The notes: a model not told the origin generated them from the sequence alone. DNA of 64,000 bases from an uncultured Flavobacteriales bacterium (GCA_937139155.1 CAKZPI010000017.1:1-64000); one strand, 5' to 3'; positions 7,927 to 18,175 are shown, counted from the first letter of the stretch. Translations and numbers: made by a program.

Positions 7927-8624
7927 TATTTCAGGGCGTATTTAAAAACGGTAAACAAAATTTTATAGCCAGCCATTAGGGTTCCTTTCAAGGTACCGGA
8001 GACCTTAGAGACCCCTATTCTTCTACGGTATTGAACGGGTACCTCAATAGATTTGTATTTTTTCTTGGCGGCCTTAACCTGCATCTCTACGGTCCAGCCA
8101 TAGTCAGGGTCTTCCATGTTTAGGTCTAGAAGCTTCTGGAAGGGCAAGGCTCTGAACGGACCCAAATCGGTGAATTCCACCCCATAAATCCATTTCATAA
8201 GTTTGGTGGCCAGCCAGTTTCCAAAGATTTGCGGAAGGGTCATGGAGCCTTTTTCGCGTTCTCCAAGGGCTCTTGATCCTATGACCATATCGGCTTCCTG
8301 GTTTAGGATGGGCTGTAACAAGGCTGGCATATCGTCTGGGTGGTCTGAATGGTCGGCATCCATGAAAACCAGAATGTCTGGGGCTTGTGTTTCTTTGAGG
8401 TATTGTATTCCGCGTAAGCATGCTGAGCCATAGCCTTGTCTAGGCTCTTTTAGGGCAGTAGCCCCATTGGCTTGAATCACTGCAAAGGTAGCGTCGGTTG
8501 AGTTATTGTCCACCACCACCACCTCGGCAACCCAATCGGGTATTCCTTGAATTACCTTTCCTATGCTCTTTTCCTCATTGAAAGCGGGTATAACCACTTT
8601 CACCGTCTTCCCTTTCAGGTTCAT
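7926..8624 (-). CDS. Glycosyltransferase family 2 (DPM1/polyprenyl-phosphate-like)
   Basis: VVIPAFNEEKSIGKVI, VVDNNSTD, MDADHSDHPDD, GSRALG, FRALP. Confidence 0.85.
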   Translation of the reverse strand: MNLKGKTVKVVIPAFNEEKSIGKVIQGIPDWVAEVVVVDNNSTDATFAVIQANGATALKEPRQGYGSACLRGIQYLKETQAPDILVFMDADHSDHPDDMPALLQPILNQEADMVIGSRALGEREKGSMTLPQIFGNWLATKLMKWIYGVEFTDLGPFRALPFQKLLDLNMEDPDYGWTVEMQVKAAKKKYKSIEVPVQYRRRIGVSKVSGTLKGTLMAGYKILFTVFKYALK

Positions 8625-8667
8625 TTTTAGAATTTAGAAGGCAAAGGTGAATAAATTTTACGGAGGT

Positions 8668-10242
8668 TTAATCCAAACTGGGCTTTGCCAGGCTAGCGTG
8701 TTTATGGCCAATTATGATGGGGTTGTCGTTGATTCGGCCTTCTTCCGGACCGTTTTCAAGTTTGAGCACTCCTCTTGGGCAAACCGAAGAGCAAACCCCA
8801 CAGCCAACACAAGAAGATCTCACAATATTTTGCCCGCGTTGGGCATACCATCTTACATCAATGCCTTGTTCACAATAGGTAGAGCAGTTTCCACAAGAAA
8901 TGCACTGCCCCCCATTGGTGGTGATTCGAAACCTTGATTTAAACCTTTGAATCAGCCCCATATAAGCGGCCAAAGGGCAACCAAACCTACACCAAACTCG
9001 GTTTCCGAAAATGGGGTAAAACCCAGTGCCTATTACCCCGGCAAAAATAGATCCGATTAGGAAGCCATAGGTTTTCTGGATATTATGAACTCCAATGCCT
9101 AAGACTTGGTCTAAACCTGAGTTAAAAGCATAGAGGCCCGCTCCGGTCATCACCACGGCAAAGACCAAAACCAGGTGAATAGACCACCTTTCAAATTTCC
9201 AGGCAAATAGAGATTTATCGCTGTGTTGTCTGTAAGGATCGCCAAGGGTTTCGGCCAAACCACCGCATCCGCATACCCATGAGCAATACCAACGTTTCCC
9301 GAAGAAATAGGAGAAAACCGGCACGATGATGGCGGCTAAAACAATTCCCCAAACCAACATAAATTGCCCCATTTGCCCATTGGCTATGAGGTTGTTGATG
9401 TTCCATTCAAAAAAGAAATTATAGTTCAGGGGCCAGGCGTTCTTGAAGTCCATATAGGGCTGATTGAAGCGCACCAGTATTTCAGGAATTAAAAAGGCAA
9501 AGCCCAGTTGAAAGAAAAACACCACCCCGGTTCGAACCATTTGGTACGGACTGTGTCTATACTTAATGAACATACGTACGGCCATGGTGCCCATGATTAC
9601 CGTGTACATAAACCCGTATAAGAACCAGCGGCTGGCGGGGTTTCCTGAAAGGGCTAATGAAACATCATCAACCAATAAGATTTGATTGGTTAATAGGTAA
9701 GGAAAGAAGTAAAGCAAAAGGTAGAAACCAATCAAGTAAAACATGGTTACCCAAGCAATCCAGCCCCTATTGGTTACATTTCTTTGATAAATGTGGTTGT
9801 TTTTGATTCCTGGTTTCCCAAGCAGTTTCAAATCCGGAAGCATGTACATTAGGGCTCCTATGATTCCAAATCCGAAGCTTAGAAAAAACCAGAGCCACCT
9901 CCAATCTTTTACCATTCCGAAGGCGGCTTCTTTGGCCAGATTGCCTGAAATCTCATTGGGGTCTGAATACATGACCTTAGACCAGCTCTCTTCGGCTTTC
10001 AGATTCTGGTTGGATTCTTCAAAAATCATTTTAAAGTCTGAAGCAAGCTGCCAGGTGAACCTATATTCTTTGTTCAATAGGTTTTCACTGGCAAGGCCTT
10101 GAAGGTTGTTGATTTGTTTAGGGGTCAAAACCTTCTCAAAGCCTTCTTGACTTAAAGAGAATGAGCCAAAGAATGAAATAAGGGTGAAGAGGGTTAAACC
10201 CGAAAGAAAAATGATAAGGCCAAGTTGCTTAATAGATTTCAT
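8668..10242 (-). CDS. 4Fe-4S polyferredoxin-like membrane protein (NapH/NosR/RdxA-like)
   Basis: Two ferredoxin motifs CISCGNCSTYCEQG and CVGCGVCSSVCPRG; CSWVCGCGG and WCRFGCPLAAYMG; multiple TM segments. Confidence 0.85.
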   Translation of the reverse strand: MKSIKQLGLIIFLSGLTLFTLISFFGSFSLSQEGFEKVLTPKQINNLQGLASENLLNKEYRFTWQLASDFKMIFEESNQNLKAEESWSKVMYSDPNEISGNLAKEAAFGMVKDWRWLWFFLSFGFGIIGALMYMLPDLKLLGKPGIKNNHIYQRNVTNRGWIAWVTMFYLIGFYLLLYFFPYLLTNQILLVDDVSLALSGNPASRWFLYGFMYTVIMGTMAVRMFIKYRHSPYQMVRTGVVFFFQLGFAFLIPEILVRFNQPYMDFKNAWPLNYNFFFEWNINNLIANGQMGQFMLVWGIVLAAIIVPVFSYFFGKRWYCSWVCGCGGLAETLGDPYRQHSDKSLFAWKFERWSIHLVLVFAVVMTGAGLYAFNSGLDQVLGIGVHNIQKTYGFLIGSIFAGVIGTGFYPIFGNRVWCRFGCPLAAYMGLIQRFKSRFRITTNGGQCISCGNCSTYCEQGIDVRWYAQRGQNIVRSSCVGCGVCSSVCPRGVLKLENGPEEGRINDNPIIIGHKHASLAKPSLD

Positions 10243-11603
10243 CTTAGGTTTTTGTTTAAAACGGTTTTAATCCTATTCCAGCTTTTAGATTTGAGTTCTA
10301 CAAAATCTTCAAACTCTTGGTTGTATTCTTTTACAATCTCCCTTCCGTGGTTGGTGAAGAATTCTGGGTCAAATACATAATCTTTAAAATACCTTAGAAA
10401 CTCTCTGGCCGAACCCTTTGAGCTGAGAATCTCATCCAAAAGCTGATGCCGAAGCCTTATGCCGAAGGCGTTTACCCCGAGCAATTGATTTGATTGAGTT
10501 TTGAACACCAACCGAAGGGCTATGTCTTTCTTGGGGTGTTTCCAGAAAAAGGTAGTCTGGTCTTCTTCTTGCCTCGGAAAAACCCATCCGTAGGTTTGAT
10601 ATTCGATGTCAAAAAACTTAGCCGAATTAAACCATACCCCGGGTTTATAGGGGGTTTTATTCCCCGAAAGGGTTTTACCCAGGCATTCTCCCATCATTCT
10701 TCCGGTATACCAAACCTGTTCAATGTTTCGTCGGTTCTTGCCCGGAGGCCTTAAGAACTGGGCACAATCACCCAAGGCGTAAACGTTTTCTTTATTGGTT
10801 TCAAGGTATTCATTCACCATGATTCCTCGGTCAAGGTCTAGCCCAGAATCTTTCAGAAAATCAATATTGGGGCTTACCCCAGGGGTTAGGCCGAGGAAAT
10901 CACATTCAATAATTTCTCCGGTTTCTTTTATTTTAACTGACTTCACCCAACCTTCTTCATCGGCTTGAATGGAGTCTAAGTTTTTTTCAAGCCTCAGGTC
11001 AACATGGTGGTCTTTTACCATGTGATGGCCAATCATCTCAGCTTCCTCTCTGGGTAAAACATTTCCCCAGAACCTAGATTCTCGCACCAAAAAGCAAACC
11101 TCAACCCCTCGTGATTGAAGCATTTCAGCCATTTCAACCCCTATGAGCCCGCCTCCTACAATTACCGCTTTTTTCACCCCTCTTTTCATGGCCGCCTCCA
11201 TAGATTCAAGGTCCTGCAGGCTGTATAAACCCTGAACCCCTAAAGATTCTTGCCCAGTCCATCCAAATTTATTGGGCTTTGAGCCAGTGGCTAGTACCAG
11301 CTTATCGTATTTCATGGGGTTTCCTTGATGAAAGTGAACCAATTGATTCTCAAAATCAATTTTGGTCACCCAGTCTTTTCTCAGGTTGATTTTATTTTTT
11401 TTCCAAAAAGAATCTTCATAGGGTTTGGTGTCTTTATACCGCATATGTCCCATGAAAATATACATAAGGGCGGTTCTTGAGTAGAAGTGATCCGATTCTC
11501 CGGAAATGATGGTAATGGGGTCATTGCTTCTCTTCCTAAGGTGTCTGGCGGTGGTAACCCCTGAGATTCCGTTCCCTATAATTACCGTATGGCTTGATTT
11601 CAT
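10239..11603 (-). CDS. NAD(P)/FAD-dependent oxidoreductase
   Basis: N-terminal VIIGNGISGVTTARHLRKR, central KAVIVGGGLIGVEMAEML, NVYALGDCAQF. Confidence 0.85.
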   Translation of the reverse strand: MKSSHTVIIGNGISGVTTARHLRKRSNDPITIISGESDHFYSRTALMYIFMGHMRYKDTKPYEDSFWKKNKINLRKDWVTKIDFENQLVHFHQGNPMKYDKLVLATGSKPNKFGWTGQESLGVQGLYSLQDLESMEAAMKRGVKKAVIVGGGLIGVEMAEMLQSRGVEVCFLVRESRFWGNVLPREEAEMIGHHMVKDHHVDLRLEKNLDSIQADEEGWVKSVKIKETGEIIECDFLGLTPGVSPNIDFLKDSGLDLDRGIMVNEYLETNKENVYALGDCAQFLRPPGKNRRNIEQVWYTGRMMGECLGKTLSGNKTPYKPGVWFNSAKFFDIEYQTYGWVFPRQEEDQTTFFWKHPKKDIALRLVFKTQSNQLLGVNAFGIRLRHQLLDEILSSKGSAREFLRYFKDYVFDPEFFTNHGREIVKEYNQEFEDFVELKSKSWNRIKTVLNKNLR

Positions 11604-11673
11604 GCTTTTAAGTTGAGGCGATACAATTTAAGCTTAATTAAGGAACGAGGTGTTTTAGAAAGAGGATTTAAGC

Positions 11674-12264
11674 CTAGGAAGCTCTGGCCCTTTTATACTC
11701 TTGAACGGATATTTTACGAAACCCCACAAAGCCTCCACCGGGTGCGTTTCTAAGCTTAATGGTGAAATGCTGGCCTGAGCCTCGGATAAACTCTCGTCCA
11801 AAAAAGTCAGTAAACTGGTAAAAATGAATGTCGTAGGCTTCGGGGTTCCCCCCCGGAATCAAGAGGTGGATATGTCGGTTGTCATTACGATCAGGGTAGT
11901 CTCCGGGCAAAATGGTTTCTATGTAAATCCTACCCAAATCATCAGATCTTACCTTTCCGGAAATTTCGGCAGTGCTTTCCACGCCCCTTATGCTCTCATT
12001 ATACACACCTGAACTATCAGCATGATATACAATCACTTCAGACCTAGGAATGATTAAGGAGTCTTTGCCCGTAACCAAGGTCAAACATAGGTATAGGGGT
12101 ATACCAGGCTTTTCTTCGGCCAGTTTGAGGGTGGCATAACCTGGTAAATCTTGAAACTTATTCAAAAGCAAAAGCTCTGACCGGGTGGCATCTTGAAATT
12201 CAGGCCCTGAATCGCATGCGAAGGCCAAAATTAGGACGGAAAGTATAAAGGGTAGCTTCTTCAT
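11674..12264 (-). CDS. Intradiol ring-cleavage dioxygenase-like lipoprotein
   Basis: Lipobox-like LAFAC; SEVIVYHADSSGVYN, DDLGRIYIETILPGDYPDRNDNRHIHLLI (Tyr, Tyr, HxH ligand pattern of intradiol dioxygenases). Confidence 0.65.
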   Translation of the reverse strand: MKKLPFILSVLILAFACDSGPEFQDATRSELLLLNKFQDLPGYATLKLAEEKPGIPLYLCLTLVTGKDSLIIPRSEVIVYHADSSGVYNESIRGVESTAEISGKVRSDDLGRIYIETILPGDYPDRNDNRHIHLLIPGGNPEAYDIHFYQFTDFFGREFIRGSGQHFTIKLRNAPGGGFVGFRKISVQEYKRARAS

Positions 12265-12329
12265 GATAGGGCTTGGGAAAAATTCTGGATGAATATAAAT
12301 GAATTATTCATTTTCTGCATCTTTACTAC

Positions 12330-14798
12330 ATGAAGCATAGATATAGTTTACAAGAATTGAATGAAGTAGTTGAGGGGGTTTTTTCAGGGGTAAACCTGAA
12401 CGCTCGAATTTCTAGGCTTCTTCTTGATAGTAGAAAAGTGGCCTACCTTGAAGGCACCTTGTTTTTTGCCATCAAGGGCTTACACCACGATGGACATAGG
12501 TTCATTCCAGACCTTTACGAAAAAGGCATCCGTCATTTTGTGGTAACTCGCTTGCCCGAAAACCGGTTTCTTTTGGAAGAGGCTAATTTTCTGATTGTGA
12601 AAGATACCATGAAAGCTTTGCAAGAAATTGCTGCTTATCATCGGTCAAAGTTTAAAATTCCCACCATTGGCATTACGGGCAGCAACGGAAAAACCATTGT
12701 AAAGGAATGGTTGAACCAGCTTTTAAAAGATGATTTTGAGGTGGTTCGTAGCCCGAAAAGTTATAATTCGCAAATCGGGGTTCCTTTGTCGGTTTGGCAG
12801 ATTGATCAACGCCATGAGATTGCATTGGTAGAGGCCGGTATTTCTCAGATGGATGAGATGGAAAAACTGGAAGCTGTGATTAAGCCTACCATTGGCGTAT
12901 TTACCAATATAGGGCATGCTCACGGACAGCATTTTGCTGCCAAACAAGAGAAGGTTGACGAGAAATTAAAGCTTTTTAAGGGGGTTGAAACCCTGGTTTA
13001 TTGTCTTGACCATAAGATGATTCATGAATCCATCATGAACGATGAAAGTTTAAAATCCGCTAAAAAAGTAACCTGGTCAAGGTACCATCAAACGGATGTT
13101 TTTGTTGAGAAGATTGAAAAGTCAGGGCGCCACGTGCTCATTGAGCTTTTGTACAAAAAGGAAACCTATCAATTTCAGCTACCTTTTACGGATGAGGCCT
13201 CGGTTGAAAACATTCTGCATTGCATTACGCTTAGCCTGAATTTAGGCATTGATCCAGACAAGTTATTGGCTAGGGTGCATAATTTGAATGCAGTAGCCAT
13301 GCGCCTTGAGCTGAAAGAAGGAATAAATAATTGCTCAGTAATCAACGATGCCTATAGCTCAGACCTGGAGTCTCTTCAAATTGCCCTGGAGTTTATGGGA
13401 CAACAAAAGCAGTCAAGAAAGCGCACCGTTGTTCTTTCAGATCTTTTACAAACCGGAAGAATGCAGCGGGAAATGTATGAAGATGTGGCCCTGCTTCTGA
13501 AGCGAAACCGGGTAGATCGTTTGATTGGAATTGGAAACCAAATTTCAAGGTTTCCAGACCTTTTTCCAATGGACTCTACCTTTTACGCAAAGACGGAAGA
13601 TTTTCTTTCAGAAATGAGTCAATTGGAGTTTCGAGATGAAATTATTTTAATCAAAGGTGCTCGGGCCTTTCATTTTGAAGACATCTCTCAAATTTTAGAG
13701 CAAAAGGCCCATCAAACGGTTCTTGAAATCAATCTGAATGCTTTGGTTCACAACCTCAATACCTACCGGGCTGCCTTGAAGCCTGAAACCAAAATTATGT
13801 GCATGGTAAAGGCCTTTAGTTATGGTTCGGGTTCTTATGAAATCGCCAATGTTTTGCAGTTTCATCGGGTGAATTATTTGGGGGTTGCTTTCGCGGATGA
13901 AGGACTGGAGCTTAGAAAGGCCGGAATCACCCTTCCCATCATGGTTATGAATCCGGATGAAAGCAGCTTTGATAGCATGACTCGGTACGAGCTTGAACCT
14001 GAAATCTACTCGCTGCGAGCCCTGAATCTTTTTGAGGAAGCCATAAGCTACCGCCGAGAGCCTGAGGTGTTTTACATCCACCTAAAACTTGATACCGGCA
14101 TGCATCGTTTGGGTTTTCAAGAGGAGGAAATAGAGGGGCTTCTAGAGAATTTAAAAGACCAAGAGCGGATTAAAATTCGAAGCATTTTTTCTCATTTGGC
14201 TGCCGCCGATGACCCTAAGGAAAAAGAGTTCACCTTACAACAAATTGAAAGCTTCAAAAAAATGAGTCGGAAAATCATGGATGAGATTGATTACCCCATT
14301 GACCGGCATATATTAAACTCGTCGGGCATTGAACATTATTCAGAGCATCAATTTGACATGGTTCGGTTGGGCATAGGGCTTTACGGGGTTGGTTCTTTTC
14401 CTGAGCTCATGTCAGTTAGTAGGCTGAAAACTACCATTTCTCAAATCAAAGAGATCAAAAAAGGCCATACGGTTGGCTATGGAAGAACCTTCAAAGCGGA
14501 AGAAGACATGCGCATTGCCACCCTGCCTATTGGGTATGCAGATGGTTTAAACCGAAAACTTGGAAACGGAAGAAGCACCCTTCTCATAAAGGGGGTTGAA
14601 GTTCCCATTATTGGCACCATTTGCATGGATATGTGCTTTATTGATGTGAGCAAGGTGACCGTGAAGGAAGGGGATGAGGTAATTATTTTTGGTCCGGAGA
14701 AACCCATGCAAGAAATGGCCAAGAGCATTGACACCATTCCCTATGAGGTTTTGACCTCTATTTCTCGTCGGGTGAAGCGGGTTTACTATCAGGAATAA
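12330..14798 (+). CDS. Bifunctional UDP-MurNAc-tripeptide:D-Ala-D-Ala ligase / alanine racemase
   Basis: MurF half: GITGSNGKTIVKEWL, RLELKEGINNCSVINDAYSSD. Alr half: LEINLNALVHNLNTYRAALKPETKIMCMVKAFSYGSG, VGYGRTFKAEEDMRIATLPIGYADG. Confidence 0.95.
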   Translation: MKHRYSLQELNEVVEGVFSGVNLNARISRLLLDSRKVAYLEGTLFFAIKGLHHDGHRFIPDLYEKGIRHFVVTRLPENRFLLEEANFLIVKDTMKALQEIAAYHRSKFKIPTIGITGSNGKTIVKEWLNQLLKDDFEVVRSPKSYNSQIGVPLSVWQIDQRHEIALVEAGISQMDEMEKLEAVIKPTIGVFTNIGHAHGQHFAAKQEKVDEKLKLFKGVETLVYCLDHKMIHESIMNDESLKSAKKVTWSRYHQTDVFVEKIEKSGRHVLIELLYKKETYQFQLPFTDEASVENILHCITLSLNLGIDPDKLLARVHNLNAVAMRLELKEGINNCSVINDAYSSDLESLQIALEFMGQQKQSRKRTVVLSDLLQTGRMQREMYEDVALLLKRNRVDRLIGIGNQISRFPDLFPMDSTFYAKTEDFLSEMSQLEFRDEIILIKGARAFHFEDISQILEQKAHQTVLEINLNALVHNLNTYRAALKPETKIMCMVKAFSYGSGSYEIANVLQFHRVNYLGVAFADEGLELRKAGITLPIMVMNPDESSFDSMTRYELEPEIYSLRALNLFEEAISYRREPEVFYIHLKLDTGMHRLGFQEEEIEGLLENLKDQERIKIRSIFSHLAAADDPKEKEFTLQQIESFKKMSRKIMDEIDYPIDRHILNSSGIEHYSEHQFDMVRLGIGLYGVGSFPELMSVSRLKTTISQIKEIKKGHTVGYGRTFKAEEDMRIATLPIGYADGLNRKLGNGRSTLLIKGVEVPIIGTICMDMCFIDVSKVTVKEGDEVIIFGPEKPMQEMAKSIDTIPYEVLTSISRRVKRVYYQE

Positions 14799-16002
14799 GG
14801 CAAAGCATAGAGGCCAGCAGAAAAACCAGAAATCGTGCCCCGGCCATTCTCAAAAGCATGCTTTCCGTAAGAAAGGAAATGGCCATCAAGGCTAAGGTCA
14901 ATACGAAAAGCCAATGTTCCGTTTGGAAGCCAAACCTTAACAAAACGAAGCCCCAAACCAAGAAGAGGGCAAGACCAATGATTCCGGTATTGCCTAGAAT
15001 TTGCAAGTATTGATTGTGAAAGTTCAACCTTCTTTCAACCACTATTTCCGCTCCTTGAGTTTCTTTGGCGTTTTCAATTAATTTGAGGTTTGCCGCTCCA
15101 ATTCCATGGCCTATTATGGGCGATTGCCAAATGGTTTTCAAGGCCAATTTCCAGGTAATTACCCTGGGGTCTCCACCTCCGGTTTCATCCACAAATAAAT
15201 CGCCTTGTTTCACTGACTCCTCAAAACGTTCTCTTGCCTTAGGAGAGCCCATCAACCCCAAAGCCAAAACCGCAACCGCCAAAGCCGACCAAAGCACGCC
15301 TTTCAACACCTGCTTTTTTCGGTAAAAAAGGTAGAGAATGGCCATTACGGTTACCCCAATCAGGGCAAAAACTTGCGCTCTAGCGGAAAGCAGAAAAACA
15401 TAAAGCAAAAGGAGGGCTGCTGGAATTAAAACGGAATAGGCTTTAGACTTATGGGTTTTAATAAGCCTGAAAAACTCAAGGCATAAAAATGCCAAAGCTG
15501 AGGCCGCATAAAGAGCTATATAATGGGGCTGTCTCTCTAAAAACCGGCTTAGTTTCATGTAATAAAACTGGCTTGTATCCCCGGTTTCCAGGTATCTAGG
15601 AACTCCCATAGCCAAGGCGGCGATCATGGAGGCAAGCATAGAGAAAGAGAATACATACCAGACAATTCTCCATTCTTTAGATGAAAACTTCTTTCCCATC
15701 AAAAGCCAAATGAACAATAGAATGGGCAATAAGCGATTCACCGCCTGCCCGGCCTTGGTCCATGGGTCGGCCCAAAGCAATGAAATCAATTCCCAGGCAA
15801 TGAAAATCAACAAAAAAAACCAGGGACCCGATTTTAATTCGCGCCCCATGGTTTTGTATCGTTTCTCTCCTATCCATGAGAACAGGAAGAATGCAAAGGC
15901 CCCTGCCACGGGTAAGAACCCAAATTGAAAGGGCAGGGTCAATGCAAAATAAATTAATCCGGCGAAAGCCACCCTATGGGCCAACCCCTGGGTATTTTCC
16001 AT
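14758..16002 (-). CDS. O-antigen ligase/polymerase (Wzy_C) family membrane protein
   Basis: Many TM segments; ITWKLALKTIWQSPIIGHGIGAAN and NFHNQYLQILGNTGIIGL typical of Wzy_C. Confidence 0.85.
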   Translation of the reverse strand: MENTQGLAHRVAFAGLIYFALTLPFQFGFLPVAGAFAFFLFSWIGEKRYKTMGRELKSGPWFFLLIFIAWELISLLWADPWTKAGQAVNRLLPILLFIWLLMGKKFSSKEWRIVWYVFSFSMLASMIAALAMGVPRYLETGDTSQFYYMKLSRFLERQPHYIALYAASALAFLCLEFFRLIKTHKSKAYSVLIPAALLLLYVFLLSARAQVFALIGVTVMAILYLFYRKKQVLKGVLWSALAVAVLALGLMGSPKARERFEESVKQGDLFVDETGGGDPRVITWKLALKTIWQSPIIGHGIGAANLKLIENAKETQGAEIVVERRLNFHNQYLQILGNTGIIGLALFLVWGFVLLRFGFQTEHWLFVLTLALMAISFLTESMLLRMAGARFLVFLLASMLCLIPDSKPASPDEK

Positions 16003-16004
16003 GC

Positions 16005-17669
16005 TTAGGGTTTTAATACCGATGCAAATTCCTCAGAATCTTTGAGAACACGTAAAGCCGCTTCCACGTCTGGGTCGTCAATTAGGCTATTGCTAATTCT
16101 GCCTTCAAGGTAATAATACCTGGAGGCAATCTCAGACTGAGTATAGGATAGAATATCTTTTTTATACCTTCCTAAATCATCGCTTTTATTGGCCAATAAG
16201 GCTTCTTTAAGCTCTTCAAAGGTTTCATCCACACCTTCAAAATAATTCTCTTCTTCAGAGATGTTCTTAAACTTCTCTAATGCGTGCTCTGATTCTGTTT
16301 CATACGTATAATGCTTGTCTGACAAGAACTGTCTCATGTCTTCAAAGTCTTCATCTTTCAAAACAAATTTGCTTGCATCTGGTATGCTTTCATGCTCATG
16401 AGCATATTTGGTGGCATAGTCAAAAATCAGGCTATTGCTTACCAAAGAAATCAGAATGTCTGGAGCATTTTTTTGCTTTACCTCAATATCCGGGTCAATA
16501 CCTCCTCCATCGTAAACTGTTCTTCCGTTGGCGGTGGTAAAGGCGGTTCGTAAAGAGTCAGGAAGTTTAGAAATGGAACCATCATCTTTCCGCGAGGCAT
16601 AGTCAATGGCTTGAATGCATCTACCGGAAGGGGTATAATATTTGGCAATGGTAACCTTTAATTGCGCTCCATAGCTAAGCTTTCTTGGTTGTTGAACCAA
16701 TCCTTTTCCAAAACTACGCTGACCCACTACTATGGCTCGGTCAAGGTCTTGCAGGGTTCCAGCAACAATTTCAGAGGCTGAGGCTGAACCTGAATTGATC
16801 AAAACGGTTACCGGCATTTCTGTATCTATTGGCTGGTTAAGGGTATAATAGGTTTTATCCCATTCCTTAACCTTTCCTTTGGTAGAAACCACCTCTGTAC
16901 CCTTCGGAACAAATAGGTTTACCATATTAATCGCTTCCCTAAGAAGTCCGCCAGGATTGCCTCTTAAATCAAGCACCAATTTCTTCATGCCTTGATTTTC
17001 TTTTAGATCAAGAAATGCGGCTTTCACATCCTTGGTGGCCGTTTCGGTAAAGCTTCTCAATCTTATATAGCCAACCTCTTCATCCACCATACCGTAATAC
17101 GGAATGGTAGCCACTTGAATTTCTTTTCGTTCAATATCCACCTCCCGCTCATCGCCGGTAATGGGGTGTTTCACCTTTACCTTAACAAGGGTTCCGGGTT
17201 CACCTTTCAAGACCTCACTCACCTGAGAAGTATTTTTTCCTTCCACAGATTTCCCATCAATCTCAAGGAGAATATCTCCAGCGTTCAGGCCGGATTTCTG
17301 GGCCGGGAAGCCCAAATAGGGTTCTGAAATGATTACATAATTATCCTTTTTCCGGATGAGAGCTCCAATACCTCCATATTGCCCGGTTCTTTGAAAATTA
17401 AAGTCTTCAATTTCAGATTCTGGAATGTAAACGGTGTAAGGATCTAGAGACTTTAGCATGGCATCAATGGCCGTTTTCATCAATTTTCCAGGCTCTGTAT
17501 CATCTACATAATACATATTGAGCTCTCTGAAAAGCGTGGTGAAAATGTCTAGGTTTTTCGATATCTCAAAATATCCCGCTCCACCGGTAAAAGCCCCTCC
17601 CACGAGCACAGTGGTACTTAAACCAATGCCAATAAAGAAGACCTTAAAGGCTTTTGTTAATTTTTTCAT
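16005..17669 (-). CDS. S41 family C-terminal processing peptidase
   Basis: PDZ domain; LINSGSASASEIVAGTLQDLDRAIVVGQRSFGKGLVQ catalytic Ser/Lys region. Confidence 0.95.
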   Translation of the reverse strand: MKKLTKAFKVFFIGIGLSTTVLVGGAFTGGAGYFEISKNLDIFTTLFRELNMYYVDDTEPGKLMKTAIDAMLKSLDPYTVYIPESEIEDFNFQRTGQYGGIGALIRKKDNYVIISEPYLGFPAQKSGLNAGDILLEIDGKSVEGKNTSQVSEVLKGEPGTLVKVKVKHPITGDEREVDIERKEIQVATIPYYGMVDEEVGYIRLRSFTETATKDVKAAFLDLKENQGMKKLVLDLRGNPGGLLREAINMVNLFVPKGTEVVSTKGKVKEWDKTYYTLNQPIDTEMPVTVLINSGSASASEIVAGTLQDLDRAIVVGQRSFGKGLVQQPRKLSYGAQLKVTIAKYYTPSGRCIQAIDYASRKDDGSISKLPDSLRTAFTTANGRTVYDGGGIDPDIEVKQKNAPDILISLVSNSLIFDYATKYAHEHESIPDASKFVLKDEDFEDMRQFLSDKHYTYETESEHALEKFKNISEEENYFEGVDETFEELKEALLANKSDDLGRYKKDILSYTQSEIASRYYYLEGRISNSLIDDPDVEAALRVLKDSEEFASVLKP

Positions 17670-17725
17670 GATTCTGGTTTTAGGTTATACGAATTGCTTG
17701 GGGAAGCGATAGGTTACCTACAAAA

Positions 17726-18100
17726 CTACGTAGATTTTTCAGTCTCTGTTTTTAAACGCTGAAGGGCTAAGGTAAATTTTTCTTGGGTCTGAGAAAATGT
17801 GATTTCTTCTTTTCCGATGTAAATGGCCATCACCCTCAAATTGGCGTCCAGGTTTTGAAGAATCCCCTGATTCAATCTAAAAGATTCACGCATTAATCTT
17901 TTGATTCGGTTGCGATGAACGGCCTTTTTAAACCTGCGTTTGGATACAGAGAAGCCAATTTGAAATCTTGGCTCTTCTTCTACTATTTGGTAAGCCAAAT
18001 GAATGGGGTATACCTTTACGTGTTTTCCATGCTCAAAAATACCCGCAATGGCCTTGCGACTTTTGAGCTTCATGCTTTTCGGAAAGGTTTGGCTTTGCAT
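17726..18100 (-). CDS. rnpA: Ribonuclease P protein component
   Basis: FSVSKRRFKKAVHRNRIKRLMRESFR signature. Confidence 0.92.
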   Translation of the reverse strand: MQSQTFPKSMKLKSRKAIAGIFEHGKHVKVYPIHLAYQIVEEEPRFQIGFSVSKRRFKKAVHRNRIKRLMRESFRLNQGILQNLDANLRVMAIYIGKEEITFSQTQEKFTLALQRLKTETEKST

Positions 18101-18144
18101 GGGTCAAATATACATATAGAGGAACGGCCAACTTAGCCAAAAAG

Positions 18145-18175
18145 AAAAGGCCAGATGAATACCACCTGACCTTTT
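18145..18175 (-). terminator. Terminator downstream of S46 peptidase
   Basis: AAAAGGCCAG ... CTGACCTTTT inverted repeat, one mismatch. Confidence 0.5.

Noticed and set aside
8104-8433. 105-aa minus and 76-aa plus ORFs within the DPM-like glycosyltransferase
   Set aside because: Alternative frames of a clear GT2 gene; no plausible protein features.
13695-14081. 128-aa minus ORF inside murF-alr
   Set aside because: Antisense shadow of the alanine racemase half.
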